Shown: positions 38,121-46,195 of the stretch, piece by piece
Position numbering within the stretch: the stretch's first letter is position 1
Layout: each line of letters begins with the position of its first letter
Source: JANOQP01 sp044227705
GTDB lineage: Bacteria > Bacteroidota > Bacteroidia > Chitinophagales > Saprospiraceae
Length of the DNA: 64,000 nt
Direction: 5' to 3'
NCBI GenBank assembly: GCA_044227705.1
Contig: JBGAWE010000002.1
Coordinates: forward strand, 1 to 64,000
Notes under the pieces: generated by a model
The model's input: the letters and a program-made list of their open reading frames with translations, nothing else
Databases searched by the model: none
What the model was told of the DNA's origin: nothing
Position numbers and translations under genes: made by a program

Positions 38121-40685
38121 ATGAGATTTTCAGTACAAAAAAAAGTGTTGCTTGCGCTGTTCGCGCTTATGGCAATGCTTTTCGCAGAAAGCGTTGGTGC
38201 CCAGCAAATCGGCCAGATCAACGGCACGGGCATGTCGTGCCGCCTCGATCTGCCGGTCTGCAACGGCGACACTATCCTGCTCGTGCCGACCAACACGGTG
38301 AACTATACCAACTTCAAATGGTACTACGGCTCGGTGACGGGCGCCAACGAGATCACCGGCCCCAACCCCGCGCAGGGCGCGGTCTCGGTCTCGAACGACT
38401 CGCTCATCGCGGTCGCGCCAGGCGGGATGTACATCATGACTGGCGAGTACACGACACCCGCCGGTTGTTCGGCGATAAACGACACCATCGTGCTCGACTT
38501 CCAGCCCGTCCCGAGCCTGGCGACCGTGCCGGACACGATCTGCTCGGCGGCGTTCGGCGGCCAATCGACCGACTTGGCCAGCTTGGTGACGGACGCGAAC
38601 AACGTCAGCGGAACCACCTCCTGGTTCGCCACGCTGGGGGACGCGCAGAACAACACGGGCGCATTGGCAAACACCGTCGTCTCGCCAACGGCGACGACCA
38701 CCTATTATGTGCGGAAAACCTCGTCGGGCACGGCGGGCTGCTTCGACATCGACTCCGTCCAAATCGTCGTCTCGTGCCTCGCTCTGGGCAACCAGGTCTT
38801 CTACGACACCGACAACAGCGGCGGAAAGAACGGCGCGGAAGCGGGCATCCCGAACGTGACCGTCCAGCTCTTTTTGGACGCCAACGCCGACGGCTCGCTG
38901 ACGGGCCTCGAGCAGACGCCCATCGCCACCGACGTGACGGACGGCAGCGGGCTTTACCTTTTTGAGAACCTGAAAGAGGGGAAATACTTCGTCGGCATCC
39001 CGGCCAACCAGTTCTCGGCGGGCGCGGCACTGGAGAGCCTCTTTTCGAGCCAGACCACCCGCGCCGACGACGGAACCATCGCCGAGACGGCGGCCAACAG
39101 CGCCAACTCGAACAACTCCGACACCGACGACAACGGAACGAAGCAGACCGGCGGCTTTTTTGACAACGGCATCCTGACCGACCAGATCATGCTCATGTAC
39201 CTGACCGAGCCGACCGGCGAAAACCCGGACAACTCCGCCACGACGGTCGACAACAACGACAACCAGACGGCCGACTTCGGCTTCTACGGCATGAGCGTCG
39301 GCTCGCAGGTCTTCATGGACGTGAACAACAACGGCCTGTTTGAGTCCGGCACCGAGATGCCGCTCGGCGGCGTGACCATCAAACTTTACTCGAAGGACGG
39401 CACGACGGTCATCGCTACAACCGTCACCGGGGCCGACGGCCGCTACCTGTTCACCAACCTCCCGGAGGGCGACTACATCGTCGCCGTGGACGGCACGAGC
39501 GCACCGCTGACCGGTAAGCAAAAATCCGACCCCATCGCCTCGACGACCACGCCCAACTCGGACGACAACGACTCGAACGGCTCCAGCCTCATCGGCACCG
39601 AAATCTGGTCTAACGTCTTCACCCTCGACGCGGGCGCGGCCCCGACGGGCGAATCAGACCAGGCACAGACAACGGGCGCGGGCATGGGCCAGACGCCCCA
39701 AAAGGACAACCCGCTCACGCCCGACGCCAACTCGAACCTCTACGTCGACTTCGGCTTCAAAAGCGACTGCCCGACCATCACGAACCCCTCGGCCGACCAG
39801 ACCATCTGCGCCGACGAGGCGGGCGGCACGTCCGGGTCAGCCATCTCGGTCTCGACCAACGTGACGACGCCCACCCAGATCCGCTTCGTGAAATTCGGCA
39901 CCCCGCAAGCAGGCTCAGCGATGTACACCGGCGGCACCGACCTCGGCACCGTCGCACCGTCGGCCGGGACGGCAACCCTGCCCTTCAGCATCGCCGACTT
40001 CCCGAACACGACGGCCGCGCCAATCACTTATTACGTCTATGCGGTGATGGAACCGGCCTCGGCGGACGTGACCTGTCGGCCCTTCCAGGTCATCAGCGTG
40101 ACCGTCAACCCGCGCCCAGCGGCCAGCCCGGCCACGCTCACCCTGTGCGAGACGACTCCCGGCGGCGGCTCTGCCGAATTCACGCTTGCCCCCGCCGATG
40201 CGACCGTCCTCGGCGGACAGACCGGCATGACGCTGACCTATCACGCCACGCTCTCGGACGCCCAAAACGACGCAAACCCCATCACCACGACCACGGCGAC
40301 GAACGGGAACACCGTCTTTGCCCGCGTCGAGACGGCCAACGGCTGCTACCGGACGAGCACAATCACGCTCAACGTCAACGCCGCGCCCGACTTCACGCTC
40401 TCGCTCCCGACGGTCTGCCCGGGCGACGCGGCGGTCGTCAAGATCAACAACCTGACCGGGGCCGACCCCTTCACGGCGGAGTACAAGGTCAACAGCGGTT
40501 CGTTTTCGCCCTATTCGGCCCTGACGAACGCGACGCTGACGACCGCCGAGGGAATCGTCTTGGGCACTTCGAACATGGTGACCATCCGCAACGTGCTCGT
40601 CCCTGCCTGTTCGACGACGAAGTCGATCACCCCGCCGAACACCACCCCGAAGGTCTGCTTGCCCCTCAAAGTGGTCAAGCTCTGA
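38121..40685 (+). CDS. Secreted SdrD_B-domain protein, last of the surface block
   Basis: An 854-residue exported protein. The start at 38121 gives a clean signal peptide (MRFSVQKKVLLALFALMAM... GAQ); an upstream ATG overlaps the preceding stop and would bury it. After an Ig-like region come two SdrD_B domains (LGNQVFYDTDNSGGKNGAE and VGSQVFMDVNNNGLFESGTE), each rich in Asp/Asn as in calcium-binding B-repeats, and then two further Ig-like segments. The C-terminus CLPLKVVKL resembles that of the preceding giant protein (CIPLNVLKY). It is followed by a strong terminator. Confidence 0.85.
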   Translation: MRFSVQKKVLLALFALMAMLFAESVGAQQIGQINGTGMSCRLDLPVCNGDTILLVPTNTVNYTNFKWYYGSVTGANEITGPNPAQGAVSVSNDSLIAVAPGGMYIMTGEYTTPAGCSAINDTIVLDFQPVPSLATVPDTICSAAFGGQSTDLASLVTDANNVSGTTSWFATLGDAQNNTGALANTVVSPTATTTYYVRKTSSGTAGCFDIDSVQIVVSCLALGNQVFYDTDNSGGKNGAEAGIPNVTVQLFLDANADGSLTGLEQTPIATDVTDGSGLYLFENLKEGKYFVGIPANQFSAGAALESLFSSQTTRADDGTIAETAANSANSNNSDTDDNGTKQTGGFFDNGILTDQIMLMYLTEPTGENPDNSATTVDNNDNQTADFGFYGMSVGSQVFMDVNNNGLFESGTEMPLGGVTIKLYSKDGTTVIATTVTGADGRYLFTNLPEGDYIVAVDGTSAPLTGKQKSDPIASTTTPNSDDNDSNGSSLIGTEIWSNVFTLDAGAAPTGESDQAQTTGAGMGQTPQKDNPLTPDANSNLYVDFGFKSDCPTITNPSADQTICADEAGGTSGSAISVSTNVTTPTQIRFVKFGTPQAGSAMYTGGTDLGTVAPSAGTATLPFSIADFPNTTAAPITYYVYAVMEPASADVTCRPFQVISVTVNPRPAASPATLTLCETTPGGGSAEFTLAPADATVLGGQTGMTLTYHATLSDAQNDANPITTTTATNGNTVFARVETANGCYRTSTITLNVNAAPDFTLSLPTVCPGDAAVVKINNLTGADPFTAEYKVNSGSFSPYSALTNATLTTAEGIVLGTSNMVTIRNVLVPACSTTKSITPPNTTPKVCLPLKVVKL

Positions 40686-40711
40686 CCTTTTTGACCTGGT
40701 TTCTCCTTTGA

Positions 40712-40748
40712 AAAAGAGCCGCCCCAAAAAAATTGGGGCGGCTCTTTT
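40712..40748. terminator. Strong bidirectional terminator
   Basis: A perfect 14-bp stem (AAAAGAGCCGCCCC / GGGGCGGCTCTTTT) has a 9-base loop and A- and T-rich flanks on both sides. It lies between the last surface-protein gene and the convergent regulator gene and can stop transcription from both. Confidence 0.9.
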
Positions 40749-40832
40749 AGTTTTAGGTGATGGCCGAAAGAAGTCGATAGGACATGACACGGGATATTCG
40801 CCCCTGAAAAACATAGGAGCAGTTGCGCCGGC

Positions 40833-41876
40833 TCACCCCGGCATCGCCGCCAGCTTCTCCGGCTTCAAAATGGTGATGAGGCCCCCGTCCCGGATGTCGA
40901 CGTACCCGTCGTCGCGGAACTCCGAGAGCATCCTGATGACCGACTCCTTCGCCGTGCCGACCATCGCCGCGAGGTCGTCGCGTTGGACGTGGAGCGGCTG
41001 CACGGCCTCTTTTTGCAGTTTCAACAGAGCCTCCGCCACCCTTTTCCGTACGTTCTGATAGGCCAGGTGGAGCAGTTGCTCCTCCCGTTCGGCCGCGTGA
41101 CCGGCGAGCATTTTGATGAAATGGGCCGAAACGTCCTTGTTTGCAAAGAGGAGTTTCAAAAAATCGGCCGTCGGGACGAGAGTCAGTTCCGCCGCGTCGA
41201 GCGCGGCCGCGCTGTCGGTGTGCGGCGAGCCGTTGACGAGGTCGAGGAAGCCGAAGAACTGGCCCGCCGTCGCCACGTCGATGATCAGCTCGCGGCCGTC
41301 GTCGTTGGTTTTGAAGATTTTCACTTTCCCCGAGTTGACGAAATAGACGTGGCGCACGGTCTTCCCCGCCTCGAAAATCACCTCGCGCCGAGCAAACTGC
41401 CGCCGCTCGTGAGTGGTGGAGAGCTTTTGCAGTGCCTCGTGGCCTCGCGCCTCGTCGACGAAGGCGGCGAACCCCTCGGCCGTCGGCTCGAACTTTTGGC
41501 GCAGTTTCTCGGTCTTCGACAGCCGCGTCTCGACGACCGAGAGCAGCTCGTCCTTGTAAAAGGGCTTCGTGATGTAGTCGTCGGCCCCGAGGTTCATGCC
41601 GCGCCGCACGTCGTCCTTTTCGGCCTTCGCCGTGAGGAAGACGAACGGGACATGGCTCAACGTCGGCTTCTTGCCCACGATGTTGAGCACGCCGAAGCCG
41701 TCCAGCTCGGGCATCATCACGTCGCAGAGGATGAGGTCGGGCGGGTTTTGCAGCGCTTTTTGCACCCCGGCCATGCCGTTCTCGGCCGCCTCGACCGAGT
41801 AACCGCTGAGTTCGAGGATCTCCGAGAGGTTCTCCCGGACCTCGGTGTTGTCTTCGATGACGAGGATTTTTTTCAT
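40833..41876 (-). CDS. Receiver-CRP fusion transcription factor (response regulator with cNMP-type and HTH domains)
   Basis: A 347-residue regulator. An N-terminal receiver domain (KKILVIEDN, phospho-acceptor Asp52 in LILCDVMMP, Lys104 in TKPF) is joined to a CRP/FNR-type effector: a cyclic-nucleotide-type beta barrel (EVIFEAGKTVRHVYFVNSGKVKIFK) and a winged helix. The recognition helix reads GTAKESVIRMLSEF, in which Glu and Arg align with the pair that reads the TGA core in CRP and FNR. No Fe-S cysteine cluster is seen, so input is presumably phosphorylation by the kinase encoded just upstream, with which it overlaps by 4 bp (ATGA). It is the best candidate to bind the TGAY-N4-RTCA pairs of this window. 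Confidence 0.9.
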   Translation of the reverse strand: MKKILVIEDNTEVRENLSEILELSGYSVEAAENGMAGVQKALQNPPDLILCDVMMPELDGFGVLNIVGKKPTLSHVPFVFLTAKAEKDDVRRGMNLGADDYITKPFYKDELLSVVETRLSKTEKLRQKFEPTAEGFAAFVDEARGHEALQKLSTTHERRQFARREVIFEAGKTVRHVYFVNSGKVKIFKTNDDGRELIIDVATAGQFFGFLDLVNGSPHTDSAAALDAAELTLVPTADFLKLLFANKDVSAHFIKMLAGHAAEREEQLLHLAYQNVRKRVAEALLKLQKEAVQPLHVQRDDLAAMVGTAKESVIRMLSEFRDDGYVDIRDGGLITILKPEKLAAMPG

Positions 41877-43192
41877 GAAATTTCCTTTTGGTGGGCGGGC
41901 AAGGTGACGGTGAACTCCGTCCCCTCGCCCTCTTTTGAGTGAAAACGGATGCGGCCGCCGAGCAGCTCGACGTACCGTTTGACGATGGCCAGCCCCAGCC
42001 CCGTGCCGGGGATGTTCTCCACGTTGGAAGCGCGGAAAAAGTTGCCGAACAGGTGCGGCTGGTCCTTCTCCGGGATGCCCATGCCATGGTCGCGCACGGA
42101 GACGCTGATTTTCTGCCCGTCCGTGCTGACCGAGCACTCGATGGCCGACCCCTCGGGCGAATATTTGATGGCGTTCGAGACGAGGTTGAACAGGATGTTC
42201 TTCATGACCTTCCGGTCGGCCCGCACGTCCATCAGCCCGTTCTTTTCTCGGTGGACGAAGTGCTGCCCCGGTTTCAAAAGCCCGCGCATCTCGTCGACGA
42301 TTTCCGAACAGAAGTCGTGCAGACAGAACACCTGCTCATCGACCAAGACGCGGCCGTCCTCCAGTTTGCTCAAGCTGAGGAAGTCGTTGAGGATGCCCGT
42401 CAGGTGGCCGACTGACGACTTTATCAGCCCAATATGCTTTGAAAAAGACTGGTTCTCCGCCTTTTGCGCGTGCAAATCGAGAATCTCGGCCGAGGAGAGG
42501 ATGCTGCTGAGCGGCGTTCGGAACTCGTGCGAGGCCGTGCTCAAGAAGCGGGTCTTCAGCTCGCCCAGCTCCCGTTCGCGCGAGAGCGACTGCTGTATTT
42601 CGTGCTCGCGCTCGCGCAGTTTCTGCTCGACGCGCTGCCGCTCGGCAATCTCGGCGTTGAGCCGCCGGTTGGTCTCGAGCATCTCGTTGACGACGGTCGT
42701 GAGCTTCCCGGTGCGCTCCTCGACCTTCTCCTCGAGGGCGTCGTTCTGTCGACCAAGCTCCTCGTTGAGGCGGAGGATTTCGCCCTCGGCCCGCTTCATC
42801 TCCGTCAGGTCGTGGATGATGCCGGTGAAGATGCGCCGCCCGTCGAGCCTGACCTCGCTCACGGCGAGACGCAGGGGAAAGGTTGTGCCGTCCTTGCGCT
42901 GCCCCTCGACCGTCCGGCCGATGCCGATGATGCGTGGGATGCCGGTCGAGAAATAGCGGGCGATGTAGCCGTCGTGCTCGTCGCGGTAGGGCTGCGGCAT
43001 GAGCATCGAGACGTTCTGGCCCATCATCTCCTCGGCGAAATAGCCGAAAAGCTCTGTCGCCGCCCGGTTTGCCGACTCGATGCGGCCCCGCTCGTCGATG
43101 GTGATGATGACGTCGGTCGCCAGGTCGATGATGGCGTGGAGGCGGGCAAGGGTGTCGGATGGGGTCTCGTCGTTGGTCGGTCGGTTGTCCAC
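41873..43192 (-). CDS. PAS-domain sensor histidine kinase
   Basis: A soluble histidine kinase of about 439 residues with no membrane segment. A PAS domain of the FixL type (ATDVIITIDERGRIESANRAATELFGY, split over its core) is followed by a PAC segment, a long coiled coil (~residues 140-225), the phospho-acceptor box STASHEFRTPLSS, and the ATPase with NLVSNAIKYSP, DHGMGIP and GTGLGLAIVKR. The start is uncertain: GTG at 43192 gives a normal N-terminus, TTG at 43228 is also in frame. The gene overlaps the receiver-CRP gene by 4 bp and probably phosphorylates its product. Whether the PAS domain binds haem, as in FixL, cannot be told from sequence alone. Confidence 0.88.
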   Translation of the reverse strand: MDNRPTNDETPSDTLARLHAIIDLATDVIITIDERGRIESANRAATELFGYFAEEMMGQNVSMLMPQPYRDEHDGYIARYFSTGIPRIIGIGRTVEGQRKDGTTFPLRLAVSEVRLDGRRIFTGIIHDLTEMKRAEGEILRLNEELGRQNDALEEKVEERTGKLTTVVNEMLETNRRLNAEIAERQRVEQKLREREHEIQQSLSRERELGELKTRFLSTASHEFRTPLSSILSSAEILDLHAQKAENQSFSKHIGLIKSSVGHLTGILNDFLSLSKLEDGRVLVDEQVFCLHDFCSEIVDEMRGLLKPGQHFVHREKNGLMDVRADRKVMKNILFNLVSNAIKYSPEGSAIECSVSTDGQKISVSVRDHGMGIPEKDQPHLFGNFFRASNVENIPGTGLGLAIVKRYVELLGGRIRFHSKEGEGTEFTVTLPAHQKEIS

Positions 43193-43268
43193 GCGGCGGT
43201 TTTTTCCCGTGAAAGTAGTTTTCCTCAAAAAAAATCAGGCCCGGAGATTGGGAGGGGCTTGCATCCCA

Positions 43269-43365
43269 CAAAGGAATCCCGCCCGCCGCCGGGGCGGGGC
43301 TGCGCAAAGTCAGTCCGGGCGCTGACTTTGGTCAATGCCCCTGCTTTTGGCCGTCGGTTCTTTTG
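43269..43365. promoter_or_regulatory. Divergent composite promoter: kinase-regulator operon and thioredoxin-like gene
   Basis: Two 12-bp boxes start 22 bp apart: TGCGCAAAGTCA (43301-43312, one good half) and TGACTTTGGTCA (43323-43334, perfect palindrome). Rightward, the last G of a -7 box TTCTTTTG (43358-43365) is 36.5 bp from the centre of the proximal box. Leftward, the -7 box TTCCTTTG on the minus strand (43276-43269) ends 37.5 bp from the centre of the other box. Both directions thus have the same geometry, predicting autoregulation of the kinase-regulator operon. Confidence 0.75.
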
Positions 43366-43415
43366 CCCCAAAATTTTGGGGGAAACCGCTCTCTCGACAG
43401 CCCCGCCCCGTTTTT

Positions 43416-43658
43416 ATGAAAGAAATTAAGGTCTACGGATTCAGCGACGCCCGCACCCGACGGCTGCTCGAGCACCTGCACGAGGCCCTCAACAGCCACG
43501 CCCGTGGCTACCGGATAACCGAGGTCTCGGACGTGCACGCCATCCTCGACAGCTCCGTCCGGGCCATCCCTGCCGTCGAGGTCAACGGTGAAATCGTCCT
43601 CGAAGGCTCCGAGTCGAGCGTCGAGGAGCTGCGCAAACTGCTGCGCGTCGCGCACTGA
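43416..43658 (+). CDS. Small thioredoxin/glutaredoxin-fold protein lacking catalytic cysteines
   Basis: An 80-residue protein with the alternating strand-helix order of the short glutaredoxin-like thioredoxin family: VYGF at strand 1, a long helix, and a cis-proline motif AIPAVEVNGE (Pro52). Where the active CxxC should follow strand 1 it has FSDARTRR, and the protein has no cysteine at all, so it cannot do thiol-disulfide exchange. It may bind a partner or act structurally. It is expressed from the composite promoter shared with the sensor kinase. The start at 43416 agrees with the promoter position and with the fold's first strand. Confidence 0.7.
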   Translation: MKEIKVYGFSDARTRRLLEHLHEALNSHARGYRITEVSDVHAILDSSVRAIPAVEVNGEIVLEGSESSVEELRKLLRVAH

Positions 43659-43721
43659 CGAACGTCACCCCGTGCGCTGACGGAGGTCATTTCAGCCCGC
43701 TCGGCCGCCCGGCCACTTTTG
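43656..43721 (+). promoter_or_regulatory. Composite promoter of the CBS-unknown-Usp operon
   Basis: Two perfect palindromes, TGACGAACGTCA (43656-43667, overlapping the stop codon of the preceding gene) and TGACGGAGGTCA (43678-43689), start exactly 22 bp apart. The -7 box CACTTTTG (43714-43721) ends 37.5 bp from the proximal centre. The start codon of the CBS gene follows 40 bp later. Confidence 0.8.
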
Positions 43722-43761
43722 TCGTGTCAAAAAAATCTTCCACCTTCTAATAAGACGCGAC

Positions 43762-44214
43762 ATGAACCTGTTCCATCCAGTATCCGAAATCATGAGCACC
43801 CGGCTCGTCACCGTCGGGCCGCACGACACCCTGAAGACGGTGCAGACCGCCTTCGCCGACAGCCACATCCACCATCTGCCCGTCACGGTGCTCGGCAAGC
43901 TCGTAGGCATCCTCTCGAAGCAGGACTTCCAGCACTTCACCGGCGCGATGTACCGCTTCGGCAACGCCTCGCAGCTCAACGAGAGCCGCCTCGAGCACGC
44001 CACCGTAGAGGAAATCATGACGAAGGGCGTGGGCAAGCTCGAACCGACCGACCGCATCAACGTGGCCATCGACATCTTCCTCATGAACCGATTCCACGCC
44101 CTGCCCGTCGTCGAGGAGGACGGTCGACTCGTCGGCATCGTCACCCCGTTCGACATCCTCAAGGCCCTCGCCGAGGAGAAGGTCGAGCACCCCGAGTCGG
44201 TGTACGACAACTGA
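43762..44214 (+). CDS. CBS-domain pair protein
   Basis: A 150-residue stand-alone CBS protein with two CBS motifs: IMSTRLVTVGPHDTLKTV...HHLPV and IMTKGVGKLEPTDRINVA...HALPVV, each followed by LVGI(L/V). Such Bateman modules bind adenine nucleotides and often report energy state. It is first in an operon with a conserved unknown (27 bp later) and a universal stress protein. A second CBS protein with the same layout lies at 45.5 kb. The upstream composite promoter suggests induction in low oxygen. Confidence 0.88.
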   Translation: MNLFHPVSEIMSTRLVTVGPHDTLKTVQTAFADSHIHHLPVTVLGKLVGILSKQDFQHFTGAMYRFGNASQLNESRLEHATVEEIMTKGVGKLEPTDRINVAIDIFLMNRFHALPVVEEDGRLVGIVTPFDILKALAEEKVEHPESVYDN

Positions 44215-44241
44215 TTTCCCCAATTCTAAAAGCCGAAAATC

Positions 44242-44658
44242 ATGGAAATAGAACTGCTCAACAGCAAGACCATCGGCGAGGTGCAGGCCGAGTTCATGGC
44301 GAAGTGGCCCTACGTAAAGCCGGTCTTCTTCACCCGCTCGCACCGCGCCTTCCGGGGCAGCAACGCCAAGTTCATCATCAACGACCGCACGCTCACCCTC
44401 GGCCAAATCCGAAAAGCGGGCCAGGCGGATGAGGGGTGGCTCTACCTCGACGACGAGACCATCGTCTTGGACCTCGAAAAGATGTTCGAGGAGGACTTCG
44501 GGCTGCACGTTCAGATTTTCCGAAAATCCGGCGACCGCTGGCTCGAAACCTCCGTCACCGACAACCTCTCGCTCGCCGAGCAGAACCAGCGAGGCGAGGA
44601 GTCGGCCAATTTCACGTTGCCCGTCGATGAGCCGATGGACTATCGCGAACAGGATTAA
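44242..44658 (+). CDS. Conserved small protein of unknown function in the CBS-Usp operon
   Basis: A 138-residue soluble protein without signal peptide or membrane helix. It begins MEIELLNSKTIGEVQAEFMA, has the aromatic segment KPVFFTRSHRAF, and ends with an acidic tail (LPVDEPMDYREQD). I recall similar short proteins beginning with a (T/K)IGEVQ-type segment next to stress genes in other Bacteroidota, but I know no function for them. It sits between the CBS and universal stress genes, 21 bp before the latter, so a role in the same redox or energy response is inferred from context alone. Confidence 0.75.
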   Translation: MEIELLNSKTIGEVQAEFMAKWPYVKPVFFTRSHRAFRGSNAKFIINDRTLTLGQIRKAGQADEGWLYLDDETIVLDLEKMFEEDFGLHVQIFRKSGDRWLETSVTDNLSLAEQNQRGEESANFTLPVDEPMDYREQD

Positions 44659-44679
44659 ACCATTGAAAATCAACGCTCT

Positions 44680-45446
44680 ATGAAAAGGATTCTCGTCCCG
44701 ACCGACTTTTCGAAGACGGCGGGCAACGCACTCACTTTCGCCCTCGAAATCGCCCGCCGGACGGGCGCGAGTGTCCACGTCGCGCACTTCACGCGGCCCT
44801 ACGAGGGCATCGAGAACAACATCTACAACGCGCTCCTCATCGACGAGTACCTCGACCAGAAGCGGCGCGGGCTGGCCAACTGGCTCAAAAAGTACACCCG
44901 CAACGGTGCCTTCGAGGAGGTGGTCGTCACCACCGGCGTGGATTTGGGCATGGCCGCTTCGTCCATCGTCGAGGCGGCGCAAAAGGGCCATTTCGACCTC
45001 ATCTGCATGGGCACGACCGGTGCCAGCGGCCTCCTCGGGATGCTGCTCGGCAGCGTCGCGGGCGGGGTCATCGGCTCCTCTCGGGTGCCGGTGCTGGTGG
45101 TGCCGAAGAACGGCTCGTTCCGCAAGCTGGCCACCGTCGGCATGGCCACCGACTTCCGCGCCGACCTCAACCAGCGCTCGCTCGACATGCTGCGGCAACT
45201 GCTGCTCATCGAGCGGGCCGAGTTCCACGTCGGCGGCAGGGCCTCGGCGGCATCGCCCCGAAGTTCCACTATCTGCACGACAAGAACCTCACGGCCGCCA
45301 TCCACGACTTCGCCCGGAGCGTCGATGCGCACCTGCTCTGTGCCGTCTCGCACCGGCACAGCTTGGCCCACCGGCTGTTCTTTGCCAGCACCAGCCGCCA
45401 GCTCGCCGAGCGGGCGCGGATGCCGCTGCTGGTGCTCTATGATTGA
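44680..45446 (+). pseudogene. Tandem universal stress protein gene with a single-base frame break
   Basis: The first frame encodes a UspA domain (KRILVPTDFSKTAGNALTFA) with the nucleotide-binding pattern GTTGASGLLG...GSVAGGVIGSSRVPVLVVP. After VGMATDFRADLNQRS the second Usp domain starts, but the frame is lost near the GGG run at 45239-45241. Reading one frame back gives the expected continuation (GLGGIAPKFHYLHDKN ... RMPLLVLYD) up to a TGA at 45446. One missing G would restore a protein of about 255 residues, normal for two-domain Usp proteins. This is either a sequencing error in a homopolymer or a recent mutation. It is third in the CBS operon and is followed by a terminator. Confidence 0.8.
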
Positions 45447-45478
45447 CCAAAACGGTTGTTTCCGCGCAGTTTTTGTTT

Positions 45479-45522
45479 GGGCCGCCGCAAAACTTGGACA
45501 TGGCGCGGCGGCCCTTTTTTTT
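45479..45522 (+). terminator. Terminator of the CBS-Usp operon
   Basis: A perfect 10-bp stem GGGCCGCCGC/GCGGCGGCCC (45479-45488 and 45505-45514) is followed at once by eight T. It lies 33 bases after the universal stress gene and 19 bases before the next CBS gene. Confidence 0.9.
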
Positions 45523-45541
45523 AAACAAGCCTCTTTTTGAC

Positions 45542-46021
45542 ATGAAAAGCACGACTCCCGTCTCCCGTTTCATGACCGAGAACCCGGTCGTCGTCGGGCC
45601 GCACGACACGATGGACGAGGCCGAGCGGCTCTTCGAGGCGCACGGAATCCACCACCTGCCGGTCGTCGAGCACGGGCGGCTCGTCGGCATCGTCAGTCAC
45701 ACGGACGTGCTGAAAATCACCCGCCAGATCTTCGGCGACGCGGCCGAGGTGCGCCGCAACAGCCAGATAAAACAGTCGCTCACCGCCGTCGGCCTGATGC
45801 CGAAGTACACCTCCTGCCTTTCGCCCGACGACACACTGGCCGACGCGCTCCGCCTGCTGCGCGGCAACCATTTCCACGCGCTCCCCGTCTGCGAAGGCCC
45901 CGACCGGCGGCTCGTCGGCATCGTCACGACGGCCGACATCCTCCGAATCTTTGAAGAAAAACTGGCCGAGGACGAGGCCCCTGCCTGCAGTTTCGACCCG
46001 TCGCTGGCACTGGCGGTGTGA
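45542..46021 (+). CDS. CBS-domain pair protein (second copy)
   Basis: A 159-residue protein with two CBS motifs: FMTENPVVVGPHDTMDEA...HHLPVV and LMPKYTSCLSPDDTLADA...HALPV, each followed by LVGIV. It resembles the CBS protein at 43.8 kb and presumably also senses adenine nucleotides. A strong terminator lies just before the start codon, leaving little room for a promoter, so its expression may depend on read-through from the universal stress gene. The C-terminal ~15 residues are not conserved in pattern. Confidence 0.87.
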   Translation: MKSTTPVSRFMTENPVVVGPHDTMDEAERLFEAHGIHHLPVVEHGRLVGIVSHTDVLKITRQIFGDAAEVRRNSQIKQSLTAVGLMPKYTSCLSPDDTLADALRLLRGNHFHALPVCEGPDRRLVGIVTTADILRIFEEKLAEDEAPACSFDPSLALAV

Positions 46022-46055
46022 GAAAGTGCAACCAGGTTTATTGAAGTTTTTTTGC

Positions 46056-46090
46056 CCCCGGCCCGGGAGTCGCCCGGTGCCGGGGTTTTT
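46056..46090 (+). terminator. Terminator after the second CBS gene
   Basis: Stem CCCCGGC/GCCGGGG (46056-46062 and 46079-46085), with further pairing inside the loop, is followed by TTTTT. The next composite promoter begins 6 bases later. Confidence 0.8.
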
Positions 46091-46095
46091 CTTTT

Positions 46096-46160
46096 TGACA
46101 AAAGTCACCCGCTCGGCTGACGGCCGTCACCGGCCACGCCTGCCCGTCCGATGACCTTTG
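46096..46160 (+). promoter_or_regulatory. Composite promoter of the DUF2892 gene
   Basis: Two perfect palindromes, TGACAAAAGTCA (46096-46107) and TGACGGCCGTCA (46118-46129), start 22 bp apart. The -7 box GACCTTTG (46153-46160) ends 36.5 bp from the proximal centre. The start codon is 36 bp farther downstream. Confidence 0.8.
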
Positions 46161-46195
46161 GCCCATCATCGGTTCACAAAAAAATTTCTCTGAAC

